DNA of 56,478 nt from a virus: the IMG/VR virus record IMGVR_UViG_3300037487_000664, positions 1 to 56,478 of that record. The stretch is one strand, 5' to 3'. Under the pieces are notes generated by a model. That model saw only the letters and a program-made list of their open reading frames with translations. It was not told where the DNA came from and did no database searches. The position numbers and the translations under genes were made by a program. This document shows positions 1 to 6,688 of the stretch, piece after piece. The stretch's first letter is position 1. Every line of letters starts with the position of its first letter.

Positions 1-94
1 CGGGCAGCGTCTGCTCAAGGAGCAGGGACGCCGGGCAGCGCATCCAGCGGTGCGCGCCGGAGGGGCTCATCTTAGCATGATTGGCCTCAGACAT
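1..94 (-). CDS. DUF2800 family protein, 5' end only (cut by left edge)
   Basis: Only the first 31 codons are present; the gene runs off the left edge. The start ATG at 94 overlaps the last codons of the upstream gene in another frame. The N-terminus reads MSEANHAKMSPSGAHRWMRC, and the SPSGAHRWxxCPAS motif is the characteristic opening of DUF2800 phage proteins, a PD-(D/E)XK-like nuclease family usually encoded beside a DUF2815 single-strand DNA-binding protein and a family A DNA polymerase. Those partners are at the right edge of this window, which supports the call and suggests a circular map. Function in phage DNA metabolism is inferred from the family and context only. Confidence 0.8.
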   Translation of the reverse strand, partial: MSEANHAKMSPSGAHRWMRCPASLLLEQTLP

Positions 95-356
95 TGGTCG
101 CCCTCCCGTATCGGCCCGTCTTCGGGTCTCGGACAGAGGCCCCCGCCAGCGTGGCCTTCAACCTGTCGATCTCGCGCCGCTGCATTTCCGTCTGCAACAC
201 GAGAACGTCGCGCTTGACGGTCACCATCGCCAGCGCGGAGCGGGCGTCGGCCAGCCGTTCCTCAAGGTGGCGCGCTGCCGCCTGCTGCGCCTCCCGGTAG
301 GTCCGATGCTCGGCCAGCTCACGCTGCAGCATCTTTGCGTCTTTGAAGGGCCACAT
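87..356 (-). CDS. Small coiled-coil protein, unknown function (89 aa)
   Basis: I do not recognise a family. The protein opens MWPFKD and then has a long charged helical stretch (about residues 8-70, rich in E, R, A, L and Q) expected to form a coiled coil, followed by a basic tail. The ATG lies just after the stop of the upstream gene, with a GGAGGGCTGACG ribosome site. The 3' end overlaps the start of the DUF2800 gene, so it is part of the same early operon. It may be a small accessory protein of replication or recombination; this is inference from position only. Confidence 0.75.
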   Translation of the reverse strand: MWPFKDAKMLQRELAEHRTYREAQQAAARHLEERLADARSALAMVTVKRDVLVLQTEMQRREIDRLKATLAGASVRDPKTGRYGRATNV

Positions 357-358
357 CG

Positions 359-739
359 TCAGCCCTCCAGCGTCTTCTTGGCCATCGCCAGCACTTCGGG
401 ATAGCGGGAGGGGTCGATCTCCTGCGCGTTCCGGGTCGCGCCAAAGTGCTGCAGGATGGTGCCGACGGCCTCGCGGCCCACGCCGACCGACACCTGCAAG
501 ATCGCGGTGCGAACCTGCTCATAAGTGATCGCCTCGTCGGCCACCGGCTCAGGCACAACGGCCACCGGCTCAGGCACAACGGCCACGGGCTCAGGCTCAG
601 GCACAGCGGCCACAGGCACAGGCACAACGGCGACCGGCCTCGGAGACGCGGGCTTACTGGGCGACAGTTCAGCGGCAAGGGCAATGACGCGGCCCCGCAG
701 TTCGCCGATACTCTCAGCCGTAATCTTAATTTCATACAT
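359..739 (-). CDS. Small phage protein with VAVVPEP linker and C-terminal alpha-helical domain (126 aa)
   Basis: Residues 1-30 form a short domain (MYEIKITAESIGELRGRV). A low-complexity linker of repeated VAVVPEP/VPVAAVPEP units follows (about residues 36-68), encoded by a 21-bp tandem repeat at about 538-605. The C-terminal 55 residues (AITYEQVRTAILQ...GREAVGTILQHFGA...) resemble a small helical domain seen at the end of many phage recombination-associated and unknown proteins, where it reads roughly 'VR..L..L...G....V..LL..FGA.....L'. The ribosome site AGGAGACCTGACC belongs to the extended RBS family described in the findings. The repeat makes length variation between relatives likely. Confidence 0.8.
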   Translation of the reverse strand: MYEIKITAESIGELRGRVIALAAELSPSKPASPRPVAVVPVPVAAVPEPEPVAVVPEPVAVVPEPVADEAITYEQVRTAILQVSVGVGREAVGTILQHFGATRNAQEIDPSRYPEVLAMAKKTLEG

Positions 740-741
740 GG

Positions 742-1017
742 TCAGGTCTCCTGCTCTTTGATTTGCGCCGCCATAGCGACGACCTCCTGCTCAAGGTCCG
801 CGATGCGGCACTCAAGGTCTTCAATCTGCCCGTCGAGGTCTTCGACGCGATCTTGCAGTGTGTCCTCGCGGTAGGCCGACGACGCCGCCAACTCCACCAT
901 GTCCTCAAACCGCTCGATCAGCGCCACGACGAACTCGTCGGTGTAGGTCCGGGCCTCCTTGCCGTGGAGCAGCAGCTCCTCGTCGGACAGCATCCGGTAA
1001 TAATCTGGGCTTCTCAC
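742..1017 (-). CDS. Coiled-coil protein of unknown function (91 aa, GTG start)
   Basis: An upstream in-frame ATG at 1044 exists, but it precedes the ribosome site AGGAGACCTGAT, which is correctly spaced for the GTG at 1017, so I choose GTG (VRSPDYYRMLSDEELLLHG). The C-terminal half is a heptad-rich coiled coil (EDLDGQIEDLECRIADLEQE). No family recognised. It sits directly downstream of the primase-helicase gene and upstream of the linker protein at 359-739. Confidence 0.75.
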   Translation of the reverse strand: MRSPDYYRMLSDEELLLHGKEARTYTDEFVVALIERFEDMVELAASSAYREDTLQDRVEDLDGQIEDLECRIADLEQEVVAMAAQIKEQET

Positions 1018-1065
1018 ATCAGGTCTCCTTGTTGAAAATACCATGCACCCATTACGTTGAAGGGG

Positions 1066-3147
1066 TCAATCGGGAAAGAGCAGCTCTCCAAAAGAAACGT
1101 AGCCGTTCTCAAGGAGCAGGGGCGCGTTCAGCCCTTTGGCGAGGGACTTGATGGCGTTTAGAGTGTTCCGCCCGCGCTGGTCAGAGTGTCCCTCCTCCGG
1201 CCCCGGCACGCCTGCAGACACGCCGTCGATCAGCTCCTGCAGCGGCGCGCCCGTGAACCCAACACCCAGCGTCTGGATGTAGTCCATGACGGCCCGCTCC
1301 CAGCCGCCCATCTTGCGCACGCCCTTGGGCTCCTTCGGCGCGGCCACCGGCACCTCGGCCTCAGTCACGACCAGCGACGTAATCTCCTCGCCGTCACTGT
1401 CCAGACCGATGAGCACGCTCTCTAGTTTGAAGCCCCACGACAGGTCGTCGCGCCCGTCCTTCTGCTTGGTCACCTTCAACAGGCGCGCGTCACTGTCCTC
1501 GGGCCGGAACACCTCAATGGACGTGTCCGACGCAGCGTTTAAACCAGACCAGCCGCGTATGCCCTTGGCTTGGTCCTTGCCCGTGTGGGCGACCAACATG
1601 ATCACCGCGCCGGTGGCCTTGCGGATGGCGCGGGTGTGCTTCAGCGCCAGTCCCATGTCCTCGCCGCTGTTCTCGTTGGCCCCCGGCGTGGCCTGCGCCA
1701 GCGTGTCGATGATGATCAGGTCCGCGCCGCCTGCGTCAATGATTGCCTGCACCAACGCCGTCACATCGTCCTCGACCATGAGGTTGGGCGCGTCGTGGAT
1801 GACCCCCAGCGGGATGTCCTTGAGACTGACCCCGTGGTGCTGACTGTAGGCCCGCAGCCGCTGGGCGACGCCGCCGCCGCCCTCGGCGGCTATGTAAAGC
1901 ACCCTTTTACGTCGGACCTTCCGCTCGCGCCACGGCACGTCTCGGACGAGGGCCATGGCCATGTCCAGCACCATGAACGATTTGCCGGAGCCGCTGGCCC
2001 CGTAGACGACGATCAGGTCGGCCTGCTCGGGCAGGACGCCCTTGATCATAAACTCGACCGGCGGACGCTGTGAGAACTCGTCACCGGAGTAGACGTGAAA
2101 GCGGCCCGCCCAGTCAGTGGATGAGGCGAAGCGGTCGGGGTCGTGTTCTCGGCCCTGCGTCTCGGCCCGCGCTTCTTCAGCGGCGCGGTTGATCTGGTCA
2201 AAAGACCTTGGCTGTTCCCCCCGTTGCGCTCTGACGTCGGCGCTCATCTTCTTGACCGTCCGCATCGTGATGCGACGCCCGTTCGGGTCTCGCCGGTCGA
2301 AGCTGTCCCACTGCGCGCGCAGGCCGTCGGAGCCGGGGTACTGCGCCCCGCCGCTCGACCAGTCGTCCCACACGTCCAGACCCTCGGAGCCCAGCTCGTG
2401 GTGGAGGGCCATGCCGACCTGTATCCAGCCCTCGCGGCCCATGCCGGGGTCGAGGTCCGAGAGCAGGGCCTCGATGTCAGCCGCCCGCAGGCCGAGGGGC
2501 GGCTCGTAGTTGTCAAGGAAGTCGTCGGAACCGGTGGGCGCGGCGTGCGTCGGCCCAAAGCGCTGCTGCGAGAGGTTGATGACGCGCTCGTCAACCGGCG
2601 CGACGAAGTCCTCCAGCCCCAGAGCCTCGGTGTAGGGCAGGATGTTGCCCGTAAAGGTCACAAAACCTGAGCTACTGAACAATTCAAAACCGTAGTCGTT
2701 GTTGGCGTCCTTGTGGCTCTTGTGGTTGCCCAGCACGCCGCGAACGAAGGCCCGCACCCCGTTGCCGCTGGGGCTGTACTCGGCATAGGTCCGACTGACG
2801 ATGTCCTCGACCTCGGGAGGTAGTCTGCCGTCACTGTCTACGCAGTGGTCAAAGTCCAGCGCGGTGATGCCCCATTCGGGCATGAGCGCCAGCCCAACGC
2901 CGTCAAAGCCGAGGCGCGCTGCCGCGTCTCGCGCTGCCGCGAAGGTGGTCATCTTGGCCCGGTCCTCGGGCGCACCCTGCTTGCCATAGCGACGTTGGCC
3001 GGTGACGTAGTACGGCACCTTGCGGGCCTTGGCCTCGCCGGGGTGGTGTTCATTGCGCCAGCATAGCCAGCCCTGCAGCTCCCGCAGCTCTGAGGGGGCC
3101 TCGACGCGGCGGACGTGGGGCGAGATGGGGGACACGTTGCTGGCCAT
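1066..3147 (-). CDS. Bifunctional primase-helicase (AEP primase-polymerase, PriCT-like and RepA-type ATPase domains)
   Basis: A 693-residue replication protein. Residues 20-180 form an archaeo-eukaryotic-primase-like domain: the acidic metal site is LDFDHC (97-102), followed by YSPSGNGVRAF (124-134), which matches the SxSGxGxH-type motif of primase-polymerases. Residues 220-300 resemble a PriCT helical domain (EALLSDLDPGMGREGW). Residues 365-600 are a RecA-fold helicase/ATPase of RepA type: Walker A GASGSGKS (383-390) and Walker B LIIIDTLAQA with Asp481. It would prime and unwind DNA at the phage fork with the polymerase at 53622-55565. The start lies 8 bases after the stop of the regulator gene and lacks a clear ribosome site, so translational coupling is likely. 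No separate DnaB- or DnaG-type gene is visible. Confidence 0.9.
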   Translation of the reverse strand: MASNVSPISPHVRRVEAPSELRELQGWLCWRNEHHPGEAKARKVPYYVTGQRRYGKQGAPEDRAKMTTFAAARDAAARLGFDGVGLALMPEWGITALDFDHCVDSDGRLPPEVEDIVSRTYAEYSPSGNGVRAFVRGVLGNHKSHKDANNDYGFELFSSSGFVTFTGNILPYTEALGLEDFVAPVDERVINLSQQRFGPTHAAPTGSDDFLDNYEPPLGLRAADIEALLSDLDPGMGREGWIQVGMALHHELGSEGLDVWDDWSSGGAQYPGSDGLRAQWDSFDRRDPNGRRITMRTVKKMSADVRAQRGEQPRSFDQINRAAEEARAETQGREHDPDRFASSTDWAGRFHVYSGDEFSQRPPVEFMIKGVLPEQADLIVVYGASGSGKSFMVLDMAMALVRDVPWRERKVRRKRVLYIAAEGGGGVAQRLRAYSQHHGVSLKDIPLGVIHDAPNLMVEDDVTALVQAIIDAGGADLIIIDTLAQATPGANENSGEDMGLALKHTRAIRKATGAVIMLVAHTGKDQAKGIRGWSGLNAASDTSIEVFRPEDSDARLLKVTKQKDGRDDLSWGFKLESVLIGLDSDGEEITSLVVTEAEVPVAAPKEPKGVRKMGGWERAVMDYIQTLGVGFTGAPLQELIDGVSAGVPGPEEGHSDQRGRNTLNAIKSLAKGLNAPLLLENGYVSFGELLFPD

Positions 3148-3155
3148 GACCTAAG

Positions 3156-3377
3156 TCACGAAGTCAGGAGCGAGGCGATGTGCAGCAGCGAGGGCTCGAC
3201 CAGATCGCGGGCGGGGACGCCGTAGTGCAGCTCGATCTCCAGCGCCCGCTTGGCGGGGACATGGCCGCGCTTGTGCCAGCGGTTCACGACCTGATGGCTG
3301 ATATTTAGTTTACGGGCGAGGGCCGAGATGGACCCCGCCTGTTTAATGGCGAGGTCGATGCCGGACAGTTTGGTCAT
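3156..3377 (-). CDS. Cro/YdaS-like helix-turn-helix regulator (73 aa)
   Basis: The first 45 residues fit a YdaS/Cro-type helix-turn-helix: GIDLAIKQAGSISALARKLN, ISHQVVNRWHKRG, then VPAKRALEIELHYGVPA. In this family the second helix contacts operator DNA and the protein works as a small dimeric repressor. It is the only small Cro-type protein I can see, which makes it the first candidate to bind the CACC-N6-GGTG operators, although no sequence evidence links them. A near-operator (one mismatch, 3387-3400) lies in its own leader. The gene sits immediately before the primase-helicase. Confidence 0.85.
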   Translation of the reverse strand: MTKLSGIDLAIKQAGSISALARKLNISHQVVNRWHKRGHVPAKRALEIELHYGVPARDLVEPSLLHIASLLTS

Positions 3378-3386
3378 GTGGGGGTG

Positions 3387-3430
3387 CTCCTAATCGGGTG
3401 ACGGTAGTGCAACGGCGGGGGTGAAGTCAA
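3387..3430 (-). promoter_or_regulatory. Probable promoter of the Cro/YdaS-like gene with near-operator
   Basis: On the minus strand TTGACT (3430-3425) is followed after 18 bases by TACCGT (3406-3401). Between this and the start codon lies CACCCGATTAGGAG (3400-3387), one base away from the CACC-N6-GGTG palindrome found at seven other sites. This would fit autoregulation, but the -10 box is weak. Confidence 0.35.
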
Positions 3431-3448
3431 CGGCCTACCTCGCGTGGG

Positions 3449-4309
3449 TCATGCGCCCACCCAACGGCGTAAACCTTCGGCCTCAAGCCGCGCTTTCACT
3501 ATCCCCTCGTTGGTCGTTTCCGCATCGTACTGAGACGGCAGGACTGACACCGACAGGCCCGCCCAAGTACAACGGTGCTCGCCGCGTAGATGTGCCGTAA
3601 CGCGCGACACTTTCTTGCGTCGCCGCGCGTGCCGTCTCACAAGATGAACCAGAGCTTTTCTCCGCCCCTCGTTTGTAATTGACCGAGTCCGCAGCAAAAA
3701 ACGCACTGTGTCAGGGTAGGCGAATAGCCGGGCGGACAGGTTCTCTTCTTTGTCGGAGAGGACCGCGCTGTAGCAGTAGCGGGCGTTTAAAGCGATACTC
3801 ATCGTCACGCGTATGCGCTCGTCGTCTTCTGCGGGGTTGTTGCCAACGCGCCCGAAGACGGCACCGTTGTGTCCCTTCATAACGACAGCGCCTATGGCGT
3901 CGATCCATCGACCACCAATGAAACTACAAAGACGAGTTTCCATCTCCATCCACGTACCGTTCAGGATACCTGCGTGGGTGATGAGGACCATGTGTTTTGA
4001 GTGGAAGCGCGCCTGCCTCCGCTGTTTTGTGCTGGCAGTTCGGACCCAGTTGAACACCAGCAGGCCGGGTTGGATGTCGTCGCGACGAGTAGCTATTGCG
4101 AAGTTAAATTCCGTAAACAAGTCTGGTGGGATTTCTTCTGGTGCCCAGAACTCGTCAGCACCGTCCACCATCAGACCACCCAGTAGGGTGACTGGGGGTA
4201 TGAGAACACGGGCAGCGACGCCATGGGGACCCGCCGTCTTCGGGCGCGGGACCGCCATGATGGTTTCCAGATCATCGGCCACCAAGTCGTACTCAGATAT
4301 CCGGCTCAT
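3449..4309 (-). CDS. Conserved-looking phage protein, unknown function (286 aa)
   Basis: The open frame extends upstream to 4393, but the AAGGAG ribosome site stands 6 bases before the ATG at 4309 (MSRISEYDLVADDLETIM), so I use that start. The N-terminal two thirds look globular with mixed beta content (ARVLIPPVTLLGGLMVDG; GGRWIDAIGAVVMKG). The C-terminal third is strongly basic (RRKALVHLVRRHARRRKKVSR) followed by HLRGEHRCTWAGL. This C-terminal layout recurs in phage proteins of unknown function; nucleic-acid binding is an inference from charge. The start overlaps the end of the small zinc-ribbon gene. Confidence 0.75.
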   Translation of the reverse strand: MSRISEYDLVADDLETIMAVPRPKTAGPHGVAARVLIPPVTLLGGLMVDGADEFWAPEEIPPDLFTEFNFAIATRRDDIQPGLLVFNWVRTASTKQRRQARFHSKHMVLITHAGILNGTWMEMETRLCSFIGGRWIDAIGAVVMKGHNGAVFGRVGNNPAEDDERIRVTMSIALNARYCYSAVLSDKEENLSARLFAYPDTVRFLLRTRSITNEGRRKALVHLVRRHARRRKKVSRVTAHLRGEHRCTWAGLSVSVLPSQYDAETTNEGIVKARLEAEGLRRWVGA

Positions 4310-4445
4310 AGTCTGCTCCTTCAAAAACGGCCTCGGCACACTCCGTGCAGACCAACTCATCAAACACCTTGAGTAGGTCAGCGGAGACGTCATTTTGTGC
4401 TACGGGCACATGACACCGGGCGCATAGGTCTAGGAGGAGGCTCAT
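4293..4445 (-). CDS. 50-aa zinc-ribbon-like protein
   Basis: A short frame beginning MSLLLDLCARCHVPVAQNDV. It has two CxxC pairs, LCARC (residues 8-11) and VCTEC (residues 33-36), spaced as in a small zinc ribbon. The ATG at 4445 overlaps the stop of the preceding micro-frame (ATGA) and its own 3' end overlaps the next gene by 17 bases, so it sits in a run of coupled genes. No clear ribosome site of its own. Zn binding is inferred from the cysteines. Confidence 0.6.
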   Translation of the reverse strand: MSLLLDLCARCHVPVAQNDVSADLLKVFDELVCTECAEAVFEGADYEPDI

Positions 4446-4489
4446 TGGTCTACCCCGGGCTGGGTGTACCGGCGCTGCCGCTCGGTCAT
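4442..4489 (-). CDS. Possible 15-codon coupling micro-ORF
   Basis: The frame MTERQRRYTQPGVDQ starts one base after the stop of the DnaA-like gene and its stop overlaps the next start in an ATGA, bridging the two. It would carry terminating ribosomes across the 45-base gap, as the next gene has no obvious ribosome site. The peptide has no recognisable feature and could be chance. Confidence 0.25.
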   Translation of the reverse strand: MTERQRRYTQPGVDQ

Positions 4490-4490
4490 G

Positions 4491-4745
4491 TCAGGTCGTC
4501 CTCTCTAAGTGGCGTTTACACGCATGGATGATGGTGGCGTGGTCGCGTTTAAAAAACTGGCCGATCTGCTGCAGCGCGTAGCGGTGCCTGCCGTCGTCCT
4601 GCCGGACTTCCCGGCAGCGCCAGATGGCCTCCTGCCGAGCCCGCACGTCTTGCTTGTACCGGCTGCGGCCCATCAGGACGGAGACCGGCAGACGGTGCGC
4701 TGCGGCCACGTCGGCCACGATGGAGGCCATGCTGGGCGCGCTCAC
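4491..4745 (-). CDS. Stand-alone DnaA domain IV-like DNA-binding protein (84 aa)
   Basis: The protein matches only the C-terminal DNA-binding domain of DnaA. IVADVAAAHRLPVSVLMGRS fits the first helices, RARQEAIWRCREV the long basic helix, YALQQIGQFF the next, and KRDHATIIHACKR corresponds to the DnaA signature (GRDHTTVxHA), which inserts into the DnaA box. The AAA+ ATPase domain is absent; the length is that of domain IV alone, so this is not a truncated frame. It could bind DnaA boxes in host or phage DNA and compete with host DnaA, or mark the phage origin. GTG start with an AGAGGATAAG ribosome site; GTGA overlap with the upstream gene. Confidence 0.85.
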   Translation of the reverse strand: MSAPSMASIVADVAAAHRLPVSVLMGRSRYKQDVRARQEAIWRCREVRQDDGRHRYALQQIGQFFKRDHATIIHACKRHLERTT

Positions 4746-4948
4746 GGCTTATCCTCTGACTTCAAGATATGATCCACCATCGCCTGCCAACGCGGAAGCA
4801 TCTTGGCGTCGAACAGTTCGCGCGAAGATGCGCCGGATGCCTTCAGGCGCTTCCACTCGCCCGACGGTGTGGCGTGCATGGCGGACCATGCGGCTTTAAG
4901 CATGGCGGGGGTTGGGTCGCGAAAGCGGCGAAGATCAACCGGGTTCAT
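4742..4948 (-). CDS. Small protein of unknown function (68 aa)
   Basis: Begins MNPVDLRRFRDPTPAMLKAA and is predicted to be all-helical and amphipathic. No family recognised. A GTG one codon upstream is possible, but the ATG at 4948 overlaps the previous stop in a TGATG arrangement, and GAGGATAA lies at the right distance. Downstream it overlaps the DnaA-like gene by GTGA. The close coupling suggests it is produced in a fixed ratio with that protein. Confidence 0.7.
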   Translation of the reverse strand: MNPVDLRRFRDPTPAMLKAAWSAMHATPSGEWKRLKASGASSRELFDAKMLPRWQAMVDHILKSEDKP

Positions 4949-5124
4949 CACTTATCCTCACCGGCTGGCAGGGGAGCAATTTGCACTTTCTGCAAAGTGC
5001 TCGGCGGTGAGGCTGCGAGCATGGCGCGGTAGATCGTGGCGTACATGCTTTCCTCACCGGGGTCTTCGCGGGCGATGGCGCGCATCTCGTCGGCCTGCGC
5101 CTCGTCCAGTTCTTCGTTGGTCAT
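4948..5124 (-). CDS. Small acidic protein, unknown function (58 aa)
   Basis: The open frame extends upstream to 5259, but GGAG stands 9 bases before the ATG at 5124, which also overlaps the stop of the 30-aa gene in ATGA. The protein begins [20 protein letters not shown], is acidic and helical in its first half, and ends in a proline-containing tail. No family recognised. Confidence 0.65.
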   Translation of the reverse strand: MTNEELDEAQADEMRAIAREDPGEESMYATIYRAMLAASPPSTLQKVQIAPLPAGEDK

Positions 5125-5213
5125 GACGTGACACTCCATATGAAAGCGAGGATGGGTGCCCAGCAGAGCAGGGCTAGGCCGAAAGCTATCAATAATGCTG
5201 ATAGTCTGGTCAT
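5121..5213 (-). CDS. 30-aa single-span membrane peptide
   Basis: The frame starts at 5213 in an ATGA overlap with the pentapeptide-repeat gene and ends at 5121 in an ATGA overlap with the next gene. The peptide is [20 protein letters not shown] followed by [10 protein letters not shown]: one hydrophobic span of about 22 residues with one positive charge at the N-terminus. The exact overlaps at both ends argue that it is translated. It may be a small inner-membrane protein; no family is recognisable at this length. Confidence 0.5.
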   Translation of the reverse strand: MTRLSALLIAFGLALLCWAPILAFIWSVTS

Positions 5214-5620
5214 TGGTCTGCCCCCGTCGCTTCGATGTGGGCCGCGCGCCACGTCTCAATGACCTCCCGTTGCCTAGCGATCTCGCGCAGGGCGCACTCG
5301 TAGTGCGTCGGCCCCCAAGACCAGCAGCTATCGGCGTGGGTGGTATTTTCAGCCGACCTGAGCAGGTCGGCCCCGCGCAGGTTGGCAGCGCGCAGGTCGG
5401 TCCCGCTCAGGTCGGCCCCGCTCAGGTCGGCCCAGCGCAGGTCGGCCCCGCGCAGGTTGGCCCCGAGCATGGCCGACCTGCTCAGGTCGGCCCCGCGTAG
5501 GTCGGCCCAGCACAGGTCGGCCATGCTCAGGTCGGCCCCGCGCAGGTCGGCCCCGCGCAGGTCGGCAGCGTCAACGGTATGCAGGACCGCGCCGGTATCT
5601 TTGTGTTTGATCTCAATCAT
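5210..5620 (-). CDS. Pentapeptide-repeat protein (136 aa)
   Basis: From about residue 19 there are some 14 consecutive A(D/N)LxX pentapeptides ([25 protein letters not shown] and so on), which fold as a right-handed quadrilateral beta-helix. A C-terminal tail ([20 protein letters not shown]) forms a helix. Some members of this fold mimic DNA and inhibit gyrase (QnrA, MfpA); that role here is only a possibility. The open frame extends to 5683, but AGGAGACCTGAAG is placed for the ATG at 5620 ([10 protein letters not shown]). It follows a likely promoter with a near-operator. The repeat DNA is itself repetitive (GGTCGGCCC units) and may vary in number. Confidence 0.9.
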   Translation of the reverse strand: MIEIKHKDTGAVLHTVDAADLRGADLRGADLSMADLCWADLRGADLSRSAMLGANLRGADLRWADLSGADLSGTDLRAANLRGADLLRSAENTTHADSCWSWGPTHYECALREIARQREVIETWRAAHIEATGADQ

Positions 5621-5642
5621 GGTCTTCAGGTCTCCTTCAAGG

Positions 5643-5673
5643 CGCACCGTACTAGGTCGGTGCAGGTTGTCAA
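5643..5673 (-). promoter_or_regulatory. Probable promoter with overlapping dyad, upstream of pentapeptide gene
   Basis: On the minus strand TTGACA (5673-5668) is followed after 16 bases by TACGGT (5651-5646). A perfect dyad, GCACCG-N8-CGGTGC (5643-5662), covers the -10 region. Within it CACC-GTACTA-GGTC is one base away from the CACC-N6-GGTG palindrome. A repressor-controlled promoter for the coupled group 5620 to 3449 is the simplest reading. Confidence 0.4.
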
Positions 5674-5740
5674 CAATCGTCAAGTTTGACGAGGGCGGCG
5701 AAAATAACGAGCAGCAGCAGGGCGAAGATAGCCAAGGCCC

Positions 5741-6088
5741 CTACTCCTCCAGACTGCTGGCGAGCGCGTTGACGGGCTCCAGCAGGGCCTCAAGGCTGAC
5801 GTTGTAGTCACAGATGACGTCCCAGCCGCTGTTGCCGTAGACGAGGAAGACCCACGCGGTGTGGCCGTCCTTGCGGAGGTAGAGCCGGTCCTCGTCGGCC
5901 TCCATGATGTTGTCAGTCACCTCGGCCCGGTTGGTCGTCCACGGGTGCTGGCTGTCGCCGTCATCGACGCTCAGTTCGTAGCCCTCGGCCAGCGCGCGGT
6001 CGATCAGGGCGGTGACGATCCGGCGCTCGACCGCGATGCGGCGGCGGGTCTCGGGGTCGGTGATGTCGCTCAGGTTCTTGGGGTACAT
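5741..6088 (-). CDS. Phage protein of unknown function (115 aa)
   Basis: Begins MYPKNLSDITDPETRRRIAV. An N-terminal helix carries basic residues (RRRIAVERRIVTALIDRAL), then a beta-rich part (YELSVDDGDSQHP; DRLYLRKDGHTAWVFLVYGN) and a final helix. Proteins of this general layout recur in early regions of alpha- and betaproteobacterial phages without known function. The ribosome site is CGGAGACCTGAG, a member of the extended RBS family. A 38-bp repeat lies just upstream. Confidence 0.75.
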   Translation of the reverse strand: MYPKNLSDITDPETRRRIAVERRIVTALIDRALAEGYELSVDDGDSQHPWTTNRAEVTDNIMEADEDRLYLRKDGHTAWVFLVYGNSGWDVICDYNVSLEALLEPVNALASSLEE

Positions 6089-6097
6089 GGTCTCAGG

Positions 6098-6135
6098 TCT
6101 CCGTGGGACAGGGGGATCAGAACTCGTTCAGGCAG
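6098..6135. repeat. 38-bp direct repeat, copy A, with fossil 3' end of a duplicated gene
   Basis: Identical to 6421-6458. On the minus strand it contains codons for CLNEF and a stop, the C-terminus of the gene at 6440-6676, plus the following leader. Upstream residues (RLISQACLNEF) differ from the intact copy (FVSLICLNEF), so this is the decayed 3' end of a second copy of that gene. Confidence 0.8.
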
Positions 6136-6171
6136 GCCTGCGAGATGAGGCGATATTGCCCGGTGTCAAAC

Positions 6172-6411
6172 TTATTTTTGACGCTCCCGCCACAGGCAGT
6201 ACTGGGCGACCTTCGTGCCCAGCCAGTAGGCGAGGCCGAAGGGGAAGACCGCCAGCAGCAGGACGGGCCAGACCACGGCGAGCATCCACAGCGCGTCGCT
6301 GCCCTCGTCCACCATGTCTGCGCCCTGCAGGAAGGCGAGGCCCAACCCCCAGATCAGGATGCCCCCGAAGTAGGTGGCGGCGATCAGGGTGCCCCACTGG
6401 TCGTAGGTCAT
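6172..6411 (-). CDS. Small membrane protein with two transmembrane spans (79 aa)
   Basis: Two hydrophobic stretches, about residues 5-28 (WGTLIAATYFGGILIWGLGL) and 42-66 (LWMLAVVWPVLLLAVFPFGL), joined by an acidic loop, with a basic C-terminus (WRERQK). It is expected in the inner membrane. Location in the early block argues against a holin; function unknown. It lies between the two copies of the 38-bp repeat, so it may have entered together with a local duplication. Ribosome site GGAGAACC. Confidence 0.75.
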   Translation of the reverse strand: MTYDQWGTLIAATYFGGILIWGLGLAFLQGADMVDEGSDALWMLAVVWPVLLLAVFPFGLAYWLGTKVAQYCLWRERQK

Positions 6412-6420
6412 TGGCGTGGT

Positions 6421-6458
6421 TCTCCGTGGGACAGGGGGATCAGAACTCGTTCAGGCAG
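6421..6458. repeat. 38-bp direct repeat, copy B
   Basis: Identical to 6098-6135. This copy covers the true 3' end of the gene at 6440-6676 and the ribosome site of the membrane protein gene at 6172-6411. Confidence 0.85.
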
Positions 6459-6676
6459 ATCAGCGAGACGAAGTCGTTGAGGGCCGTGGTGATGCCGTCG
6501 CGCGTCGGGCGCACATCCCACGTGGAAATCTCGGGGAGGGCGCTCGACCCCCGGTCGCCGAACGGCTCGTGTTGAGCCAGCCGGTCGGCGACGTAGGCCT
6601 CGGCCATCTTCCGCGTCGCTCGGAACTCCCACGTCATGCCCCGCTGCAGCATGTCGGTGATCAGGTAGATTTTCAT
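6440..6676 (-). CDS. Small phage protein, unknown function (78 aa)
   Basis: Begins MKIYLITDMLQRGMTWEFRA with a beta strand, followed by a helix (KMAEAYVADRLAQHE) and a strand near the end (STWDVRPTRDG). No family recognised. Its last five codons are duplicated at 6121-6135, which shows that a tandem copy once existed. AAGGAACCC precedes the ATG. Confidence 0.7.
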   Translation of the reverse strand: MKIYLITDMLQRGMTWEFRATRKMAEAYVADRLAQHEPFGDRGSSALPEISTWDVRPTRDGITTALNDFVSLICLNEF

Positions 6677-6688
6677 GGCGTGGGTTCC

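Noticed and set aside
1034-1047. An eighth operator upstream of the 91-aa coiled-coil gene
   Set aside because: The sequence CACC-CATTAC-GTTG has one mismatch and no promoter in matching register, so it is not counted.
5340-5570. Dense GGTCGGCCC repeats as a possible non-coding repeat array
   Set aside because: They are the codons of the pentapeptide-repeat gene on the minus strand.
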